Shown in pieces: positions 1 to 8,190 of a DNA stretch of 64,000 nt; the stretch's first letter is position 1, and each line of letters starts with the position of its first letter. The notes under the pieces were generated by a model. The model was not told where the DNA came from, did not search any database, and saw only the letters and a list, made by a program, of their open reading frames with translations. Made by a program: the position numbers and the translations under genes. The stretch is from an uncultured Collinsella sp. Lineage in GTDB: Bacteria > Actinomycetota > Coriobacteriia > Coriobacteriales > Coriobacteriaceae. The stretch is from the NCBI GenBank assembly GCA_900541855.1, contig UQLD01000014.1, positions 1-64,000 on the forward strand. The letters run 5' to 3'.

Positions 1-47
1 AATCGTCAATATCGGTCGGAGGGGTGGCTTTGTAAAGCCGTTTGTCT

Positions 48-66
48 CCACCCGCATAGCGGGTGG
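48..66 (-). terminator. Hairpin downstream of the first gene
   Basis: An 8-bp stem (CCACCCGC / GCGGGTGG) with a 3-base loop lies just past the stop of the minus-strand membrane protein gene. There is no clear T-tract, so terminator function is weakly supported. The rest of 1-96 shows only a second short hairpin at 26-39. Confidence 0.3.
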
Positions 67-96
67 GTTGAAGCTGGCCGCTGCGCGCCCAGCAGA

Positions 97-1098
97 CTAA
101 AGTCTTGAACTCAGAAAGCGGCCCGTCAAATAGTTCGCCGGGCCGGAAATATCGATCCCTAGCAGTACGTGTCCCAGCCACAGGAACGCCACGAGCACCA
201 GCAGCGGGATAACGCACGAAGTCACGATCATCACGATGACGCCTTCGATGAGGTCGGTCACCTGCTGCACGATCTCGTCGGTCATCTGCTTGGCACCGCT
301 GGTCACCGACGTAACAAGGCTCGAGGCCCCATCAGTCAACTGCTCGAGCACGTTTTTGGACTCTGTGGCCTCGGATTTTTTCTTATTCGATTTTGAGCTG
401 GTCTCGGCTGACTTGTCCGTGGTGTCGGCCGCGTCCGCAGCGTCCGCAGCCTTTTGCTCAGCTTGCTCAATACTTACGCGATACGTTTCATCGACCTTCT
501 GCGACACCCAAACGCTTGCAGGCACCAACGCCATGCCGATCACGGCAACTACCAGCACGCGTGTCGCCACACGGCGCAGGACAGCGCTCGTGCTCCAGCG
601 CCCGTGAATGCCGAGCGACACCGCAAAGAGCACCAACGCAAACGGGATTAAGATGCCCAAGCCAACCGACCACAAAATGGTTAGCAGGTATTTCTCGAGG
701 TAGAGCACGGCAAGCACGATACCAAGGTTGCCTGAAAGCTGCGCGAGCTGCTCGGCAACCGGCGTTCCCGTATCACCCGGCAGCGCGGTAATGCCCGCAG
801 ACAGCGCCACGCACGAGGTCGTGAGCGCCAGTACGTTACCCTTCTTTTGGTCGATGACCTCGATGGTGGAGTCCCAAGTCTTGGTATCGGCGAAATGCGG
901 ACGAGCTACAAAGCCCGACAGCAGCGCCAGTACCACGAGCGCAACGATAAAGCCAATCTGCAGCTTTTTGTTTGCGCACACGACATCGGACAGACTGGGC
1001 TGCAGCTCGGTTACCGTCGTGTGCTCGGTTATCTGGACAGGACGCCCATGAGCCATCTCGTGCGCGTCTCTTTTTTGTATTGACCCGTTATCCGGCAT
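97..1098 (-). CDS. Multi-pass membrane protein of unknown function
   Basis: This 333-residue protein is not one I recognise. A polar N-terminus of about 45 residues is followed by a hydrophobic segment (about 48-66), a region with further hydrophobic segments (about 125-205), and a low-complexity charged stretch rich in Ala, Asp, Lys and Ser (about 215-250). A strongly hydrophobic segment (about 285-315) ends the chain. The charged stretch probably lies outside the bilayer between membrane helices. The start is supported by AGGAGG eight bases before the ATG. It stands alone on the minus strand; lacF upstream has its own terminator. Function cannot be inferred. Confidence 0.75.
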   Translation of the reverse strand: MPDNGSIQKRDAHEMAHGRPVQITEHTTVTELQPSLSDVVCANKKLQIGFIVALVVLALLSGFVARPHFADTKTWDSTIEVIDQKKGNVLALTTSCVALSAGITALPGDTGTPVAEQLAQLSGNLGIVLAVLYLEKYLLTILWSVGLGILIPFALVLFAVSLGIHGRWSTSAVLRRVATRVLVVAVIGMALVPASVWVSQKVDETYRVSIEQAEQKAADAADAADTTDKSAETSSKSNKKKSEATESKNVLEQLTDGASSLVTSVTSGAKQMTDEIVQQVTDLIEGVIVMIVTSCVIPLLVLVAFLWLGHVLLGIDISGPANYLTGRFLSSRL

Positions 1099-1215
1099 TT
1101 GGATACCTCCTCAGTCCGGGGCTTAATGCGAAAGGAAGTATACCCACCGAGCAAAAAACGAACGGGAAGACGAACAGAGCGCACCAAGACTGTCCCCAAT
1201 GACTATCTCCGGATG

Positions 1216-1282
1216 AGTTGCGGTGGAATAGGGATTGTTTTGCGCCCGTCGGCCCCTATTCAGTCCCTATTTCACCGCAACT
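1216..1282. repeat. 67-bp imperfect palindrome
   Basis: Two 22-bp arms, AGTTGCGGTGGAATAGGGAT and two more bases at 1216-1237 and their inverse at 1261-1282, differ at two positions and enclose a 23-bp centre. It sits between the membrane protein gene and the lacF terminator, outside any gene. It looks like a dispersed extragenic palindrome; no other copy is in this window. Confidence 0.6.
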
Positions 1283-1295
1283 TGGAGGAGGACAG

Positions 1296-1329
1296 AAAAA
1301 GCCCTGCCGCGGGTAGCGGCAGAGCTTTT
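1296..1329 (-). terminator. Rho-independent terminator of lacF
   Basis: On the minus strand a GC-rich stem (GCCGC core, 5-base loop) ends in GCTTTTT directly after the lacF stop codon. Confidence 0.75.
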
Positions 1330-1356
1330 GGAAGGGGACTTGGTTGTGAGGGCTCG

Positions 1357-1695
1357 TTAGGCGAGCTTGGCCTCGAGCTCGGCGATGCGCTTGTAGGCAT
1401 CGATGGTAAAGCGGGCCTGCTTCTCCAGGATCATAGTGGTCATGAGAGTGTCCTGAGCGTGAGCCATGATGAAGGTCATCTCCATCTCGCCACCGCCGGC
1501 CTCCTGCGAAAGCAGCTTGGTCTGCGTGTCGTGGGCGCCGATAAGTGCATCGCTGGCATCCTTGTGCAGCTGTTCGGCCTTCTCAAAATCGCCCTCGCGA
1601 GCAGCATCGAGCGCTGCAAGCAGATCGGTCTGGGCGTCACCTGCGTATGCGACAATCTCGAATCCAACCATCGAGATTTCTTCTTTGGTTGCCAT
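1357..1695 (-). CDS. lacF: PTS lactose/cellobiose-family EIIA component
   Basis: This 112-residue cytoplasmic protein matches the lactose/cellobiose IIA family in length and all-helical composition. The phosphorylated histidine is His79 in MAHAQDTLM, the family's conserved site. It accepts phosphate from HPr and passes it to the IIB domain of an EIICB permease. It is the only IIA of this family seen in the window, while three matching EIICB proteins follow (3272, 8191, 15302), so it probably serves all of them. AAAGGA lies seven bases before the ATG. The upstream region carries the paired GAACGGT motif at 1822-1849. Confidence 0.92.
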   Translation of the reverse strand: MATKEEISMVGFEIVAYAGDAQTDLLAALDAAREGDFEKAEQLHKDASDALIGAHDTQTKLLSQEAGGGEMEMTFIMAHAQDTLMTTMILEKQARFTIDAYKRIAELEAKLA

Positions 1696-1821
1696 ATTGC
1701 GTTCCTTTCACATATGAACCAATGGAGAGCATCGCGTCCGGGCATACGCGCTGCGTTCTGTATGACAGAAACATTAACATTCAAACAAAAAAGAACAGCG
1801 CAAAACGCAATTTCAAGCTAT

Positions 1822-1849
1822 GAACGGTCACTTTTCGCCCGTGAACGGT
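1822..1849 (-). promoter_or_regulatory. Paired ACCGTTC motif, 21-bp period, upstream of lacF
   Basis: GAACGGT occurs at 1822-1828 and again at 1843-1849, exactly 21 bp apart. Read toward lacF this is ACCGTTC-N14-ACCGTTC. The same arrangement is found upstream of lacE2, the GH35 gene and the GlcNAc PTS gene. Confidence 0.55.
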
Positions 1850-1909
1850 TTTTAAACCAATCTGAACAATATCGAACACAGTTAGTGACAACCCAAACAG
1901 GACCGCACC

Positions 1910-2914
1910 CTAACGCAAATCGCGCACCGTATCGCCCTCTACGAGCACACCGGGGATCAGCATGTGCTCCACGCCAGACGCACCCCCATCGGCGCCGGCA
2001 ATCTTGTCGACCGCCCACATGCCGACGCGCTTGTTGTCAAAGCGCACCGTGGTCAGGCGACGGTCGGGCACGATATCGCCCAGACTATCGTCAACACCCG
2101 CCACGCTCACGTCCTGGGGCACGCACTTCCCGCGCGACTCGAGCCCACGGATACAGCCATATGCCATGGCATCGTTGGAGGCATAAATGGCCGTGCAGGT
2201 CGGATCATCCGCCAGAGCCTGGCCTGCGGCATACCCGCTCTGTGCCGTCCAGTCGCCGCGCACGAGCTGCGGGGGCTCAATGCCATGCGCGCGCAATGTC
2301 TCGCGCCAGCCTTCCTCGCGCCGCATGCCCGAAAGCGAGCGCTCGGGGCATGAGATAAAGTGCACAGTCTTGTGCCCCCTCCCCAGCAAATACTCGACCA
2401 CCTGGCGCGAGCAATCGAACTGGTCGTTATCGACCGTTGAACAGAGCGGGTGCTCCAGCATGGTAACGAGCACCGTCTGCATGCCAGGTAGCGGCTCGAA
2501 GGTGCCAAAGTCCGCCGGCATGCGATTCATGATCACAACCATACCGTCCACTGGCAGTGCGCTCATGCGTGACGATGCGCTCTCGAGGGTATACGGATGC
2601 CCGTCTACTTTAGTGAGGGTGATGGCATAGCCGTGTTTGTCGGCCGCGGCGGCAAAGCCCTCCATACGGTCGAGGTTGCCGGTGCCGGTAATGTTGAACA
2701 TGGCGACGCCGACGGTCTTAAACTTACCGCGGCGCAGCGATCGACCGGCAAAGTTTGGGCGATACCCCAGCTCGCGCATGGCGGCACGCACGCGTTCCTT
2801 GGTCTCGGGGCGCACGCTGGGCGAATCGTGCACGGTGCGCGAGACCGTCTGCTCCGAGACGCCCGCGAGACGCGCCACATCCTTAACGGATACCGATTTT
2901 TTAACAGCGGCCAT
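1910..2914 (-). CDS. LacI-family transcriptional regulator (copy 1)
   Basis: This 334-residue protein has the LacI architecture: an N-terminal helix-turn-helix (VKDVARLAGVSEQTVSR, about residues 9-25), a hinge helix near residue 50, and a periplasmic-binding-protein-like sugar domain to the end. It is transcribed divergently from lacE1, and three near-identical palindromic sites lie between the genes, one overlapping its own leader. It is therefore likely the local repressor of lacE1-lacG1 and of itself. The inducer is probably a galactoside or its phosphate, by context only. It is paralogous to the regulator at 6904. Confidence 0.9.
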   Translation of the reverse strand: MAAVKKSVSVKDVARLAGVSEQTVSRTVHDSPSVRPETKERVRAAMRELGYRPNFAGRSLRRGKFKTVGVAMFNITGTGNLDRMEGFAAAADKHGYAITLTKVDGHPYTLESASSRMSALPVDGMVVIMNRMPADFGTFEPLPGMQTVLVTMLEHPLCSTVDNDQFDCSRQVVEYLLGRGHKTVHFISCPERSLSGMRREEGWRETLRAHGIEPPQLVRGDWTAQSGYAAGQALADDPTCTAIYASNDAMAYGCIRGLESRGKCVPQDVSVAGVDDSLGDIVPDRRLTTVRFDNKRVGMWAVDKIAGADGGASGVEHMLIPGVLVEGDTVRDLR

Positions 2915-2927
2915 AGGTCGATCTTTC

Positions 2928-2945
2928 TATGTCAACGATGCCATT
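2928..2945. promoter_or_regulatory. Putative LacI operator O3 in the regulator leader
   Basis: The sequence TATGTCAACGATGCCATT matches 15 of 18 positions of O1. It lies 14 bp upstream of the regulator start, a position suited to autorepression. Confidence 0.5.
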
Positions 2946-3005
2946 GATGGCACCTTGCGCAGTCATTTTTACCGCCTTCAAGTATATCCAACGCCTCCCC
3001 CACCA

Positions 3006-3036
3006 TACGCTCACCACCCAAAACCTACCGTTCACC
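3006..3036 (+). promoter_or_regulatory. Degenerate paired ACCGTTC motif upstream of lacE1
   Basis: ACCGTTCACC at 3027-3036 is preceded exactly 21 bp earlier by TACGCTCACC at 3006-3015 (7 of 10 identical). This fits the two-box element found upstream of other sugar genes here, with one weakened box. Confidence 0.4.
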
Positions 3037-3072
3037 GACATTTTTGCTTCCCCAAACGGCTTTTGTCGACCA

Positions 3073-3090
3073 AATGTTAACGTTGCCATT
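3073..3090. promoter_or_regulatory. Putative LacI operator O1
   Basis: AATGTTAACGTTGCCATT has dyad symmetry AATG..AACGTT..CATT with the central CG typical of LacI-family operators. It lies in the divergent lacI-lacE1 spacer. Confidence 0.6.
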
Positions 3091-3192
3091 GTGCAAACAC
3101 AGAGCCACCGGGCGGCTCAAACGTTTACGCGTAAGGAATCGACGGTTCGCAGGAACAGGAACCACCGGTTCGCTTCTTTTTTTGTGTCACAA

Positions 3193-3210
3193 AATGGCAA
3201 CGTCAACATT
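3193..3210. promoter_or_regulatory. Putative LacI operator O2
   Basis: AATGGCAACGTCAACATT is the reverse complement of O1 with one base changed. It lies 62 bp before the lacE1 start, suited to repression. Confidence 0.6.
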
Positions 3211-3271
3211 TTGGCAACCGAAAGTCAAAAGCTACCATCGTTGCTAACCCACCGACTCTTAGGAGCATTGC

Positions 3272-5038
3272 ATGGAGCAACTCATCGCCATCATCGAAAA
3301 GGGCCAGCCCTTTTTCAACGCGATCGCCCGCAACAAGTACCTCAAGGCGATCCGCGACGGCTTTATCTCCGTCATCCCCATCATCATCTTCTCGTCCATC
3401 TTTTGCCTGGTAGCCTCGGTCCCCAACATCTGGGGTTTCTACTGGCCCGATGACATCAACAACGCCCTGTGGAAGTGCTACAACTACTCCATGGGCATCC
3501 TGGCCATCGCCTGCGCCGCCACCACGGCCAAGCACTTCGCCGACGCTCAGAACCGCGATCTGCCCAAGAACAACCAGATCAACTTCATCTCGTGCATGTG
3601 CGCGGCCATCATCGGCTTCTTGCTCCTTTCGAGCGACACGATCGCCACGGACGCCGCCAGCGGTTTCAACACCACCTACCTTGGTTCCAAGGGCCTGCTG
3701 ACCGCTTTCATCGCTGCGTTTGTGACTGGCATCATCTACAAGTTCTTCATTAAGCGCAACATCACCGTCAAGATGCCCGAGCAGGTTCCGCCCAACATTT
3801 CGCAGACCTTTAAGGACATCATCCCCTTCTCCGTTTGCATCACCGTCTTTTGGGTCTTTGACATCGCCTTCCGCGCTGCTTTTGGCTTCTGCTTTGCCCA
3901 GGGCGTCATCCAGGTGTTCCAGCCCCTGTTCACCGCTGCCGATGGCTACATCGGCCTCGCTGTGATCTACGGCGCCATGAGCCTGTTCTGGTTCGTGGGC
4001 GTCCACGGCCCCTCGATCGTCGAGCCCGCCATCGCCGCCGCCCTCGTTGCCAACATGACCGACAACCTGGCTGCGTTCCAGGCTGGCCAGCACGCTTCCG
4101 CTGTCCTGACCCAGGGTGCCCAGTACTTCGTCGTCTGCATGGGCGGCACCGGCGCCACGCTCGTCCTGGTCTTTATGTTCTGCTTCCTGGCCAAGTCTCA
4201 GGAGATGCGCGCCGTCGGTAAGGCCGCCATCGTCCCCGTCTGCTTTGCCGTCAACGAGCCGCTGCTGTTCGCCGCGCCCATCGTGCTCAACCCCGTCTTC
4301 TTTGTCCCGTTTGTCTTTGCCCCGATCGCCAACATCTGGATCCTCAAGATCTTTATCGACTTCTTGGGCATGAACGGCTTTATGTACACCCTGCCCTGGA
4401 CCGTCCCCGGCCCCATCGGCACTATCATGGGCCTGGGCTTCCAGCCGCTCGCCTTTGTGATGCTCGCCCTTATCCTGGTCGTCGACTTCGCTCTGTACTA
4501 TCCGTTCTTCCGCGCCTATGACGCCCAGAAGTGCGCCGAGGAGGCCGAGATCTCCCAGGAGGAGCTCGCCGCCAAGAACGCCGAGAAGGCCGCCAAGCTC
4601 AACGACGCTTTCCAGGGCAAGGCCGATGCCAAGAGCGTTGCCGCCGGCGCCGCTGCCGAGGCTGTAAAGACCGATGCTCCCGCCGCTGTCGCCGTTGAGG
4701 CAACGACCGCCAGCGACCTCAACGGCAAGCGCGTACTCGTGCTCTGCCAGGGTGGCGGAACCTCGGGCCTGCTCGCCAACGCGCTGGCCAAGGCCGCCAA
4801 GGAGCGCGGCATTGATCTTGAGACCGCTGCCGAGGCCTATGGCAACCACGTGGACATGCTCCCCGACTTCGATCTGGTCGTCCTGGCCCCGCAGGCCGCA
4901 AGCTACCTGGCCGACCTGCAGAAGGACTGCGAGCGCGTGGGCAACAAGTGCGTCGCCTGCCGTGGCAAGCAGTATATCGAGCTCTCCCAGAACGGCGATA
5001 AGTCTCTCGCCTTCGTAAGCGAGCAACTCTCGAAGTAA
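3272..5038 (+). CDS. lacE: Lactose-type PTS permease EIICB (copy 1)
   Basis: This 588-residue protein has the layout of LacE. An N-terminal EIIC membrane domain of about 430 residues (MEQLIAIIEKGQPFF start, GVHGPSIVEPAI and GGTGATLV loops) is followed by an Ala-rich linker (about 440-480) and a cytoplasmic IIB domain. The phosphorylated cysteine is about Cys492 in VLVLCQGGGTS. It imports a galactoside with phosphorylation at C6, using phosphate from a IIA such as LacF. Recalled lactococcal LacE is closely similar through the membrane domain. AGGAG lies six bases before the ATG. lacG1 follows after a spacer holding a hairpin. Confidence 0.9.
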   Translation: MEQLIAIIEKGQPFFNAIARNKYLKAIRDGFISVIPIIIFSSIFCLVASVPNIWGFYWPDDINNALWKCYNYSMGILAIACAATTAKHFADAQNRDLPKNNQINFISCMCAAIIGFLLLSSDTIATDAASGFNTTYLGSKGLLTAFIAAFVTGIIYKFFIKRNITVKMPEQVPPNISQTFKDIIPFSVCITVFWVFDIAFRAAFGFCFAQGVIQVFQPLFTAADGYIGLAVIYGAMSLFWFVGVHGPSIVEPAIAAALVANMTDNLAAFQAGQHASAVLTQGAQYFVVCMGGTGATLVLVFMFCFLAKSQEMRAVGKAAIVPVCFAVNEPLLFAAPIVLNPVFFVPFVFAPIANIWILKIFIDFLGMNGFMYTLPWTVPGPIGTIMGLGFQPLAFVMLALILVVDFALYYPFFRAYDAQKCAEEAEISQEELAAKNAEKAAKLNDAFQGKADAKSVAAGAAAEAVKTDAPAAVAVEATTASDLNGKRVLVLCQGGGTSGLLANALAKAAKERGIDLETAAEAYGNHVDMLPDFDLVVLAPQAASYLADLQKDCERVGNKCVACRGKQYIELSQNGDKSLAFVSEQLSK

Positions 5039-5048
5039 GTAACGCTCA

Positions 5049-5080
5049 GGGCCAGCCGACCATCCAAGACCGGCTGGCCC
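5049..5080 (+). promoter_or_regulatory. Intercistronic hairpin between lacE1 and lacG1
   Basis: A perfect 10-bp stem GGGCCAGCCG / CGGCTGGCCC with a 12-base loop lies 10 bases after the lacE1 stop. It lacks a real T-tract (TTCGATTTAG), so partial termination or mRNA stabilisation is more likely than a full stop. The second lacE-lacG pair has an equivalent hairpin. Confidence 0.5.
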
Positions 5081-5104
5081 TTCGATTTAGACGATTGGAT
5101 CATC

Positions 5105-6544
5105 ATGTCCGTTAACCCTGCTAGCGTCACCAACCCGCCCGCACAGTTTCCCGAGGACTTTGTCTTTGGCGGCGCCACCGCTGCCTACCAGGTAGAGGGC
5201 GAGACCCGCACTCACGGTAAGGGCAAAGTCGCCTGGGACGACTTCCTGGAGGCCCAGGGGCGCTTTTCCCCCGATCCCGCTTCGGACTTCTACAACCAGT
5301 ACCCCGTCGATCTGGAGCTGTGCGAGGAGTTTGGCATCAACGGCATTCGCCTCTCCATCGCCTGGAGCCGCATCTTCCCCAACGGTATCGGCGAAATCAA
5401 CCCCGAGGGTGTCCAGTTCTACCACGACCTCTTCGCCGAGTGCCACAAGCACCACGTTGAGCCGTTTGTCACGCTGCATCACTTCGATACGCCGCTTCCC
5501 CTCTTTGAGAAGGGCGACTTCCTCAACCGCGAGACCATCGACGCCTTTGTGGACTTTGCCACCTTCTGCTTTAAGGAGTACGCCGACCAGGTAACCTACT
5601 GGTTCACCTTTAACGAGATCTGGGCCGACGCCTCCAACACCTACATTGAGGGCACCTTCCCCGGTGGCGTCAAGGCGCATCTGGCCGAGGCCTTCCAGTG
5701 CGAGCACAACATGATGCTCGCCCACGCCAAGGCCGTGCTGGCCTTCCACAACGGCGGCTTTAAGGGCAAGATCGGCGTCATTCAGTCGCTGGAGTTTAAG
5801 TATCCGCTCAACGAGAACGACCCCGCCGACATCAAAGCCGCCAACAACGAGCACGTGCTGCAGAACCAGTTTCTGCTCGACGCCACCTTCCGCGGCGACT
5901 ATGCCCCCGACACCCTCGAGTGCGCCAACCGCCTGGCTGCCGTCTCAGGCGGCACCATCGAGATCCTGGACGAGGACCTCGAGATTATGCGCGAGGCCGC
6001 GCTCTACAACGACTACCTGGGCGTTAACAACTACCAGTGCCGCTTCTTGAAGGCTTACGATGGCGAGAACGACCTGCACCACAACGGTACGGGCGAGAAG
6101 GGCACCGGCCGCTGGCGCGTTAAGGGTATTGGCGAGCATGTGAACAAGCCTGGCATCCCCACCACCGACTGGGACTGGATCATCTATCCCGAGGGCCTGT
6201 TCGATCTGCTCGTCTACATTAAGCAGCGCTACCCCAACTACAAGCAGATCTTCATCACCGAGAACGGCATGGGCTACAAGGACCCCTACAAGGACGGTTT
6301 TGTGGACGACCAGCCGCGCATCGACTACATCGAGCAGCACCTGCGCTGGTTGCTCAAGGCCATGGAGGTTGGCGTCAACGTAGGCGGCTACTTCCTGTGG
6401 AGTCTGCAGGATCAGTTCTCCTGGACCAATGGCTACAACAAGCGTTACGGCTTCTTCTACGTTGACTTTGAAACCCAGAAGCGCACGCCCAAGGCAAGCG
6501 CCTACTGGTATAAGCACGTGGCGCAGACCCGTCGTCTGGACTAG
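5105..6544 (+). CDS. lacG: 6-phospho-beta-galactosidase, GH1 (copy 1)
   Basis: This 479-residue GH1 enzyme closely resembles LacG, which cleaves galactoside-6-phosphates such as lactose-6-P to galactose-6-P. The acid/base glutamate is in WFTFNEI (about residue 172) and the nucleophile in FITENGMG (about 385). The FSWTNGYNKRYGFFYVD segment carries the Ser, Lys and Tyr that bind the substrate phosphate in this family. It is encoded 66 bp after lacE1 and is presumably in the same operon. 6-phospho-beta-glucosidase is the alternative, but the TAAYQVEG and C-terminal WSLQDQFSW patterns favour the galactosidase. Confidence 0.88.
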   Translation: MSVNPASVTNPPAQFPEDFVFGGATAAYQVEGETRTHGKGKVAWDDFLEAQGRFSPDPASDFYNQYPVDLELCEEFGINGIRLSIAWSRIFPNGIGEINPEGVQFYHDLFAECHKHHVEPFVTLHHFDTPLPLFEKGDFLNRETIDAFVDFATFCFKEYADQVTYWFTFNEIWADASNTYIEGTFPGGVKAHLAEAFQCEHNMMLAHAKAVLAFHNGGFKGKIGVIQSLEFKYPLNENDPADIKAANNEHVLQNQFLLDATFRGDYAPDTLECANRLAAVSGGTIEILDEDLEIMREAALYNDYLGVNNYQCRFLKAYDGENDLHHNGTGEKGTGRWRVKGIGEHVNKPGIPTTDWDWIIYPEGLFDLLVYIKQRYPNYKQIFITENGMGYKDPYKDGFVDDQPRIDYIEQHLRWLLKAMEVGVNVGGYFLWSLQDQFSWTNGYNKRYGFFYVDFETQKRTPKASAYWYKHVAQTRRLD

Positions 6545-6604
6545 CGGCTTGCGGCGAGTGGTTGGCGGAGTTGCACCGCCCACATAACCTGTCCCCATTT
6601 CTCA

Positions 6605-6648
6605 GCCGGGGGCGGCACGTCACACGGCGCGCCGCCCCCGGCCTTTTT
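6605..6648 (+). terminator. Rho-independent terminator of lacG1
   Basis: A 12-bp perfect stem (GCCGGGGGCGGC and its complement) is followed by CTTTTTG. Confidence 0.9.
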
Positions 6649-6665
6649 GTGCAGGTCGGAAGCCG

Positions 6666-6888
6666 TTTGTCTCGATCTGTAACATCTAGCTGGTTATTTC
6701 ACCCTTAACTGTTACAGATCGAGACAAATGGAATAAGCGGGACCGAATTGTCTAAATCTGTAACACTAAAACCGGTTTTGGACGTCTAGTTGTTACAGAT
6801 TGAGATAAACGCACAGGGCAATCCTCTCAATCTCAATCTGTAACATCTAGCTGAGATTTTCGGTCCCACCTGTTACAGATTAAGATGA
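6666..6888. repeat. Palindrome cluster A (three hairpin units)
   Basis: Three units lie at 6666-6728, 6748-6808 and about 6829-6888. Each has arms of the type GTCTCGATCTGTAACA, near-perfectly inverted, around a 27-base centre. Unit 1 has a perfect 18-bp arm pair. There is no T-tract and no open frame. The cluster fills most of the 6545-6903 gap. Clusters B (11558) and C (17384) carry the same family. Confidence 0.85.
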
Positions 6889-6903
6889 ACGAGCCGAGCA
6901 CGT

Positions 6904-7914
6904 CTACGCCCGCAGGTCCTTCACGCTGGAACGCTCGACCAGCACGCCCGACACAAGCGTACGGCTTCTGGAGCTCGGGGCTTCCAGACCTGCGACGACC
7001 TCGTTAAGCGCACGGATGCCCAGCTCGCGGTGGCGAAACTTCACTGACGTCAGAATCGAGTTGGGAATCGTCTTGTAGAGTTCGTCGTCAAAGCCGATCA
7101 CGGACACGTCGTCGGGCACCCTGAGCCCTCTGTCACGCAGAGCCATCATCACGCCGTTTGCCATGCAGTCGTTAGCAGCGAGGACCGCCGTGCAATCGGG
7201 TTTATCGGCAAGCGCAAGGCCCGCGGCATAGCCACTATCCGCATTCCAATCGCCTTGCAGAGGCTCGGGCGGCTCAATGCCACGCGCCTCGAGTGCCGCA
7301 CGCCAACCTTTCATACGGCACTGGCTCGACAGCGACTCTTTCTTACCAGAGACGAAATACACGTTCTTGTGCCCGCGATTTAAGAAGTGCTCGCACGCCA
7401 TGCGCGCACCACCCTCTTGATCGTCACTAACGGTAGAGCAGTTAGGATGTTCCATCGGCGTGATAATCACCGTCTTGAGGTCTTTCGGCGCCTCAAAGGT
7501 ATCAAAGTCATCGACCATCTGACGCAGGTTGAAGATCATGCCGTCGACGGGAAGCTGCGACATCCTACGCGCAGCATCGGCAAGGGTCATCTTCTCCCCC
7601 GCCCGCTTTTTGATCATCGTAAGCGCAAAACCACGCTCTTCGGCGGCATCGGCGATACCGTCAATCATGTCCACGGCGCCGCCCGACAAGTGGAACATCA
7701 CCACGCCGATGCACCCGTAACGGCCCAACTTGAGTGAACGCGCGGCAAAGTTCGCCCGGAACCCAAGCGCCTCCATGGCAGCATGGACCCTATCGCGCGT
7801 CGACTCGCGCACGCTATCGGGCTCATTGATCACGCGCGACACCGTCTTGAGAGAAACGCCCGCGGCAACTGCCACATCGTTCATTGAGACATTTTTCTTG
7901 TCCATCGTTGCCAT
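6904..7914 (-). CDS. LacI-family transcriptional regulator (copy 2)
   Basis: This regulator of about 336 residues has an N-terminal helix-turn-helix (MNDVAVAAGVSLKTVSR) and a LacI-type ligand-binding domain. The start at 7914 (MATMDKKN) is chosen because GGAG lies five bases upstream; an in-frame extension to 7983 has no such site. It is divergent from lacE2 and paralogous to the regulator at 1910. Two 19-bp direct repeats in the shared spacer are its probable operators. Role inferred: local repressor of lacE2-lacG2. Confidence 0.88.
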   Translation of the reverse strand: MATMDKKNVSMNDVAVAAGVSLKTVSRVINEPDSVRESTRDRVHAAMEALGFRANFAARSLKLGRYGCIGVVMFHLSGGAVDMIDGIADAAEERGFALTMIKKRAGEKMTLADAARRMSQLPVDGMIFNLRQMVDDFDTFEAPKDLKTVIITPMEHPNCSTVSDDQEGGARMACEHFLNRGHKNVYFVSGKKESLSSQCRMKGWRAALEARGIEPPEPLQGDWNADSGYAAGLALADKPDCTAVLAANDCMANGVMMALRDRGLRVPDDVSVIGFDDELYKTIPNSILTSVKFRHRELGIRALNEVVAGLEAPSSRSRTLVSGVLVERSSVKDLRA

Positions 7915-7987
7915 TACTTCTCCAGTCGGTTTCGCATCGCTTGTTTTTTGCGTTCTAGCATACACTACCTGCCCGACTGACAAATCA

Positions 7988-8019
7988 GCCGTTTATCGGA
8001 CAATATCGACCGTTCACCC
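7988..8019 (+). promoter_or_regulatory. Paired RCCGTTY motif upstream of lacE2
   Basis: GCCGTTT at 7988-7994 and ACCGTTC at 8009-8015 are exactly 21 bp apart and oriented toward lacE2, as in the other sugar promoters of the window. Confidence 0.55.
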
Positions 8020-8043
8020 GTAAATCCTTGTTGCTCTTCCAAT

Positions 8044-8086
8044 AATGTCTTACGTTGTCATTAACGAAATGTCCTACGTTGTCATT
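8044..8086. promoter_or_regulatory. Two direct 19-bp operator-like repeats
   Basis: AATGTCTTACGTTGTCATT at 8044-8062 and a copy with one change at 8068-8086 are spaced 24 bp start to start. The outer bases are dyad-symmetric (AATG.C / G.CATT). They differ from the copy-1 operators, which suggests the two LacI paralogues recognise different sites. Confidence 0.55.
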
Positions 8087-8190
8087 TCGCAATGCCTTCC
8101 TTAAGCAGGAAGGTTTCCGGGCAGTCCTGACCATCCATCGACGATCAGTTCCATCCACATGCATCGCGCATTAAGTAGCAAAGGAGCTCT

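Noticed and set aside
3203..5026. 607-codon open frame antisense to lacE1
   Set aside because: It lies entirely opposite a clear EIICB gene, has no recognisable domain and a low-complexity acidic composition typical of the reverse strand of GC-rich genes.
6666..6888. Integron attC-like sites or terminators
   Set aside because: There is no integrase or gene cassette order, and the hairpins have no T-tract; REP-like elements fit better.
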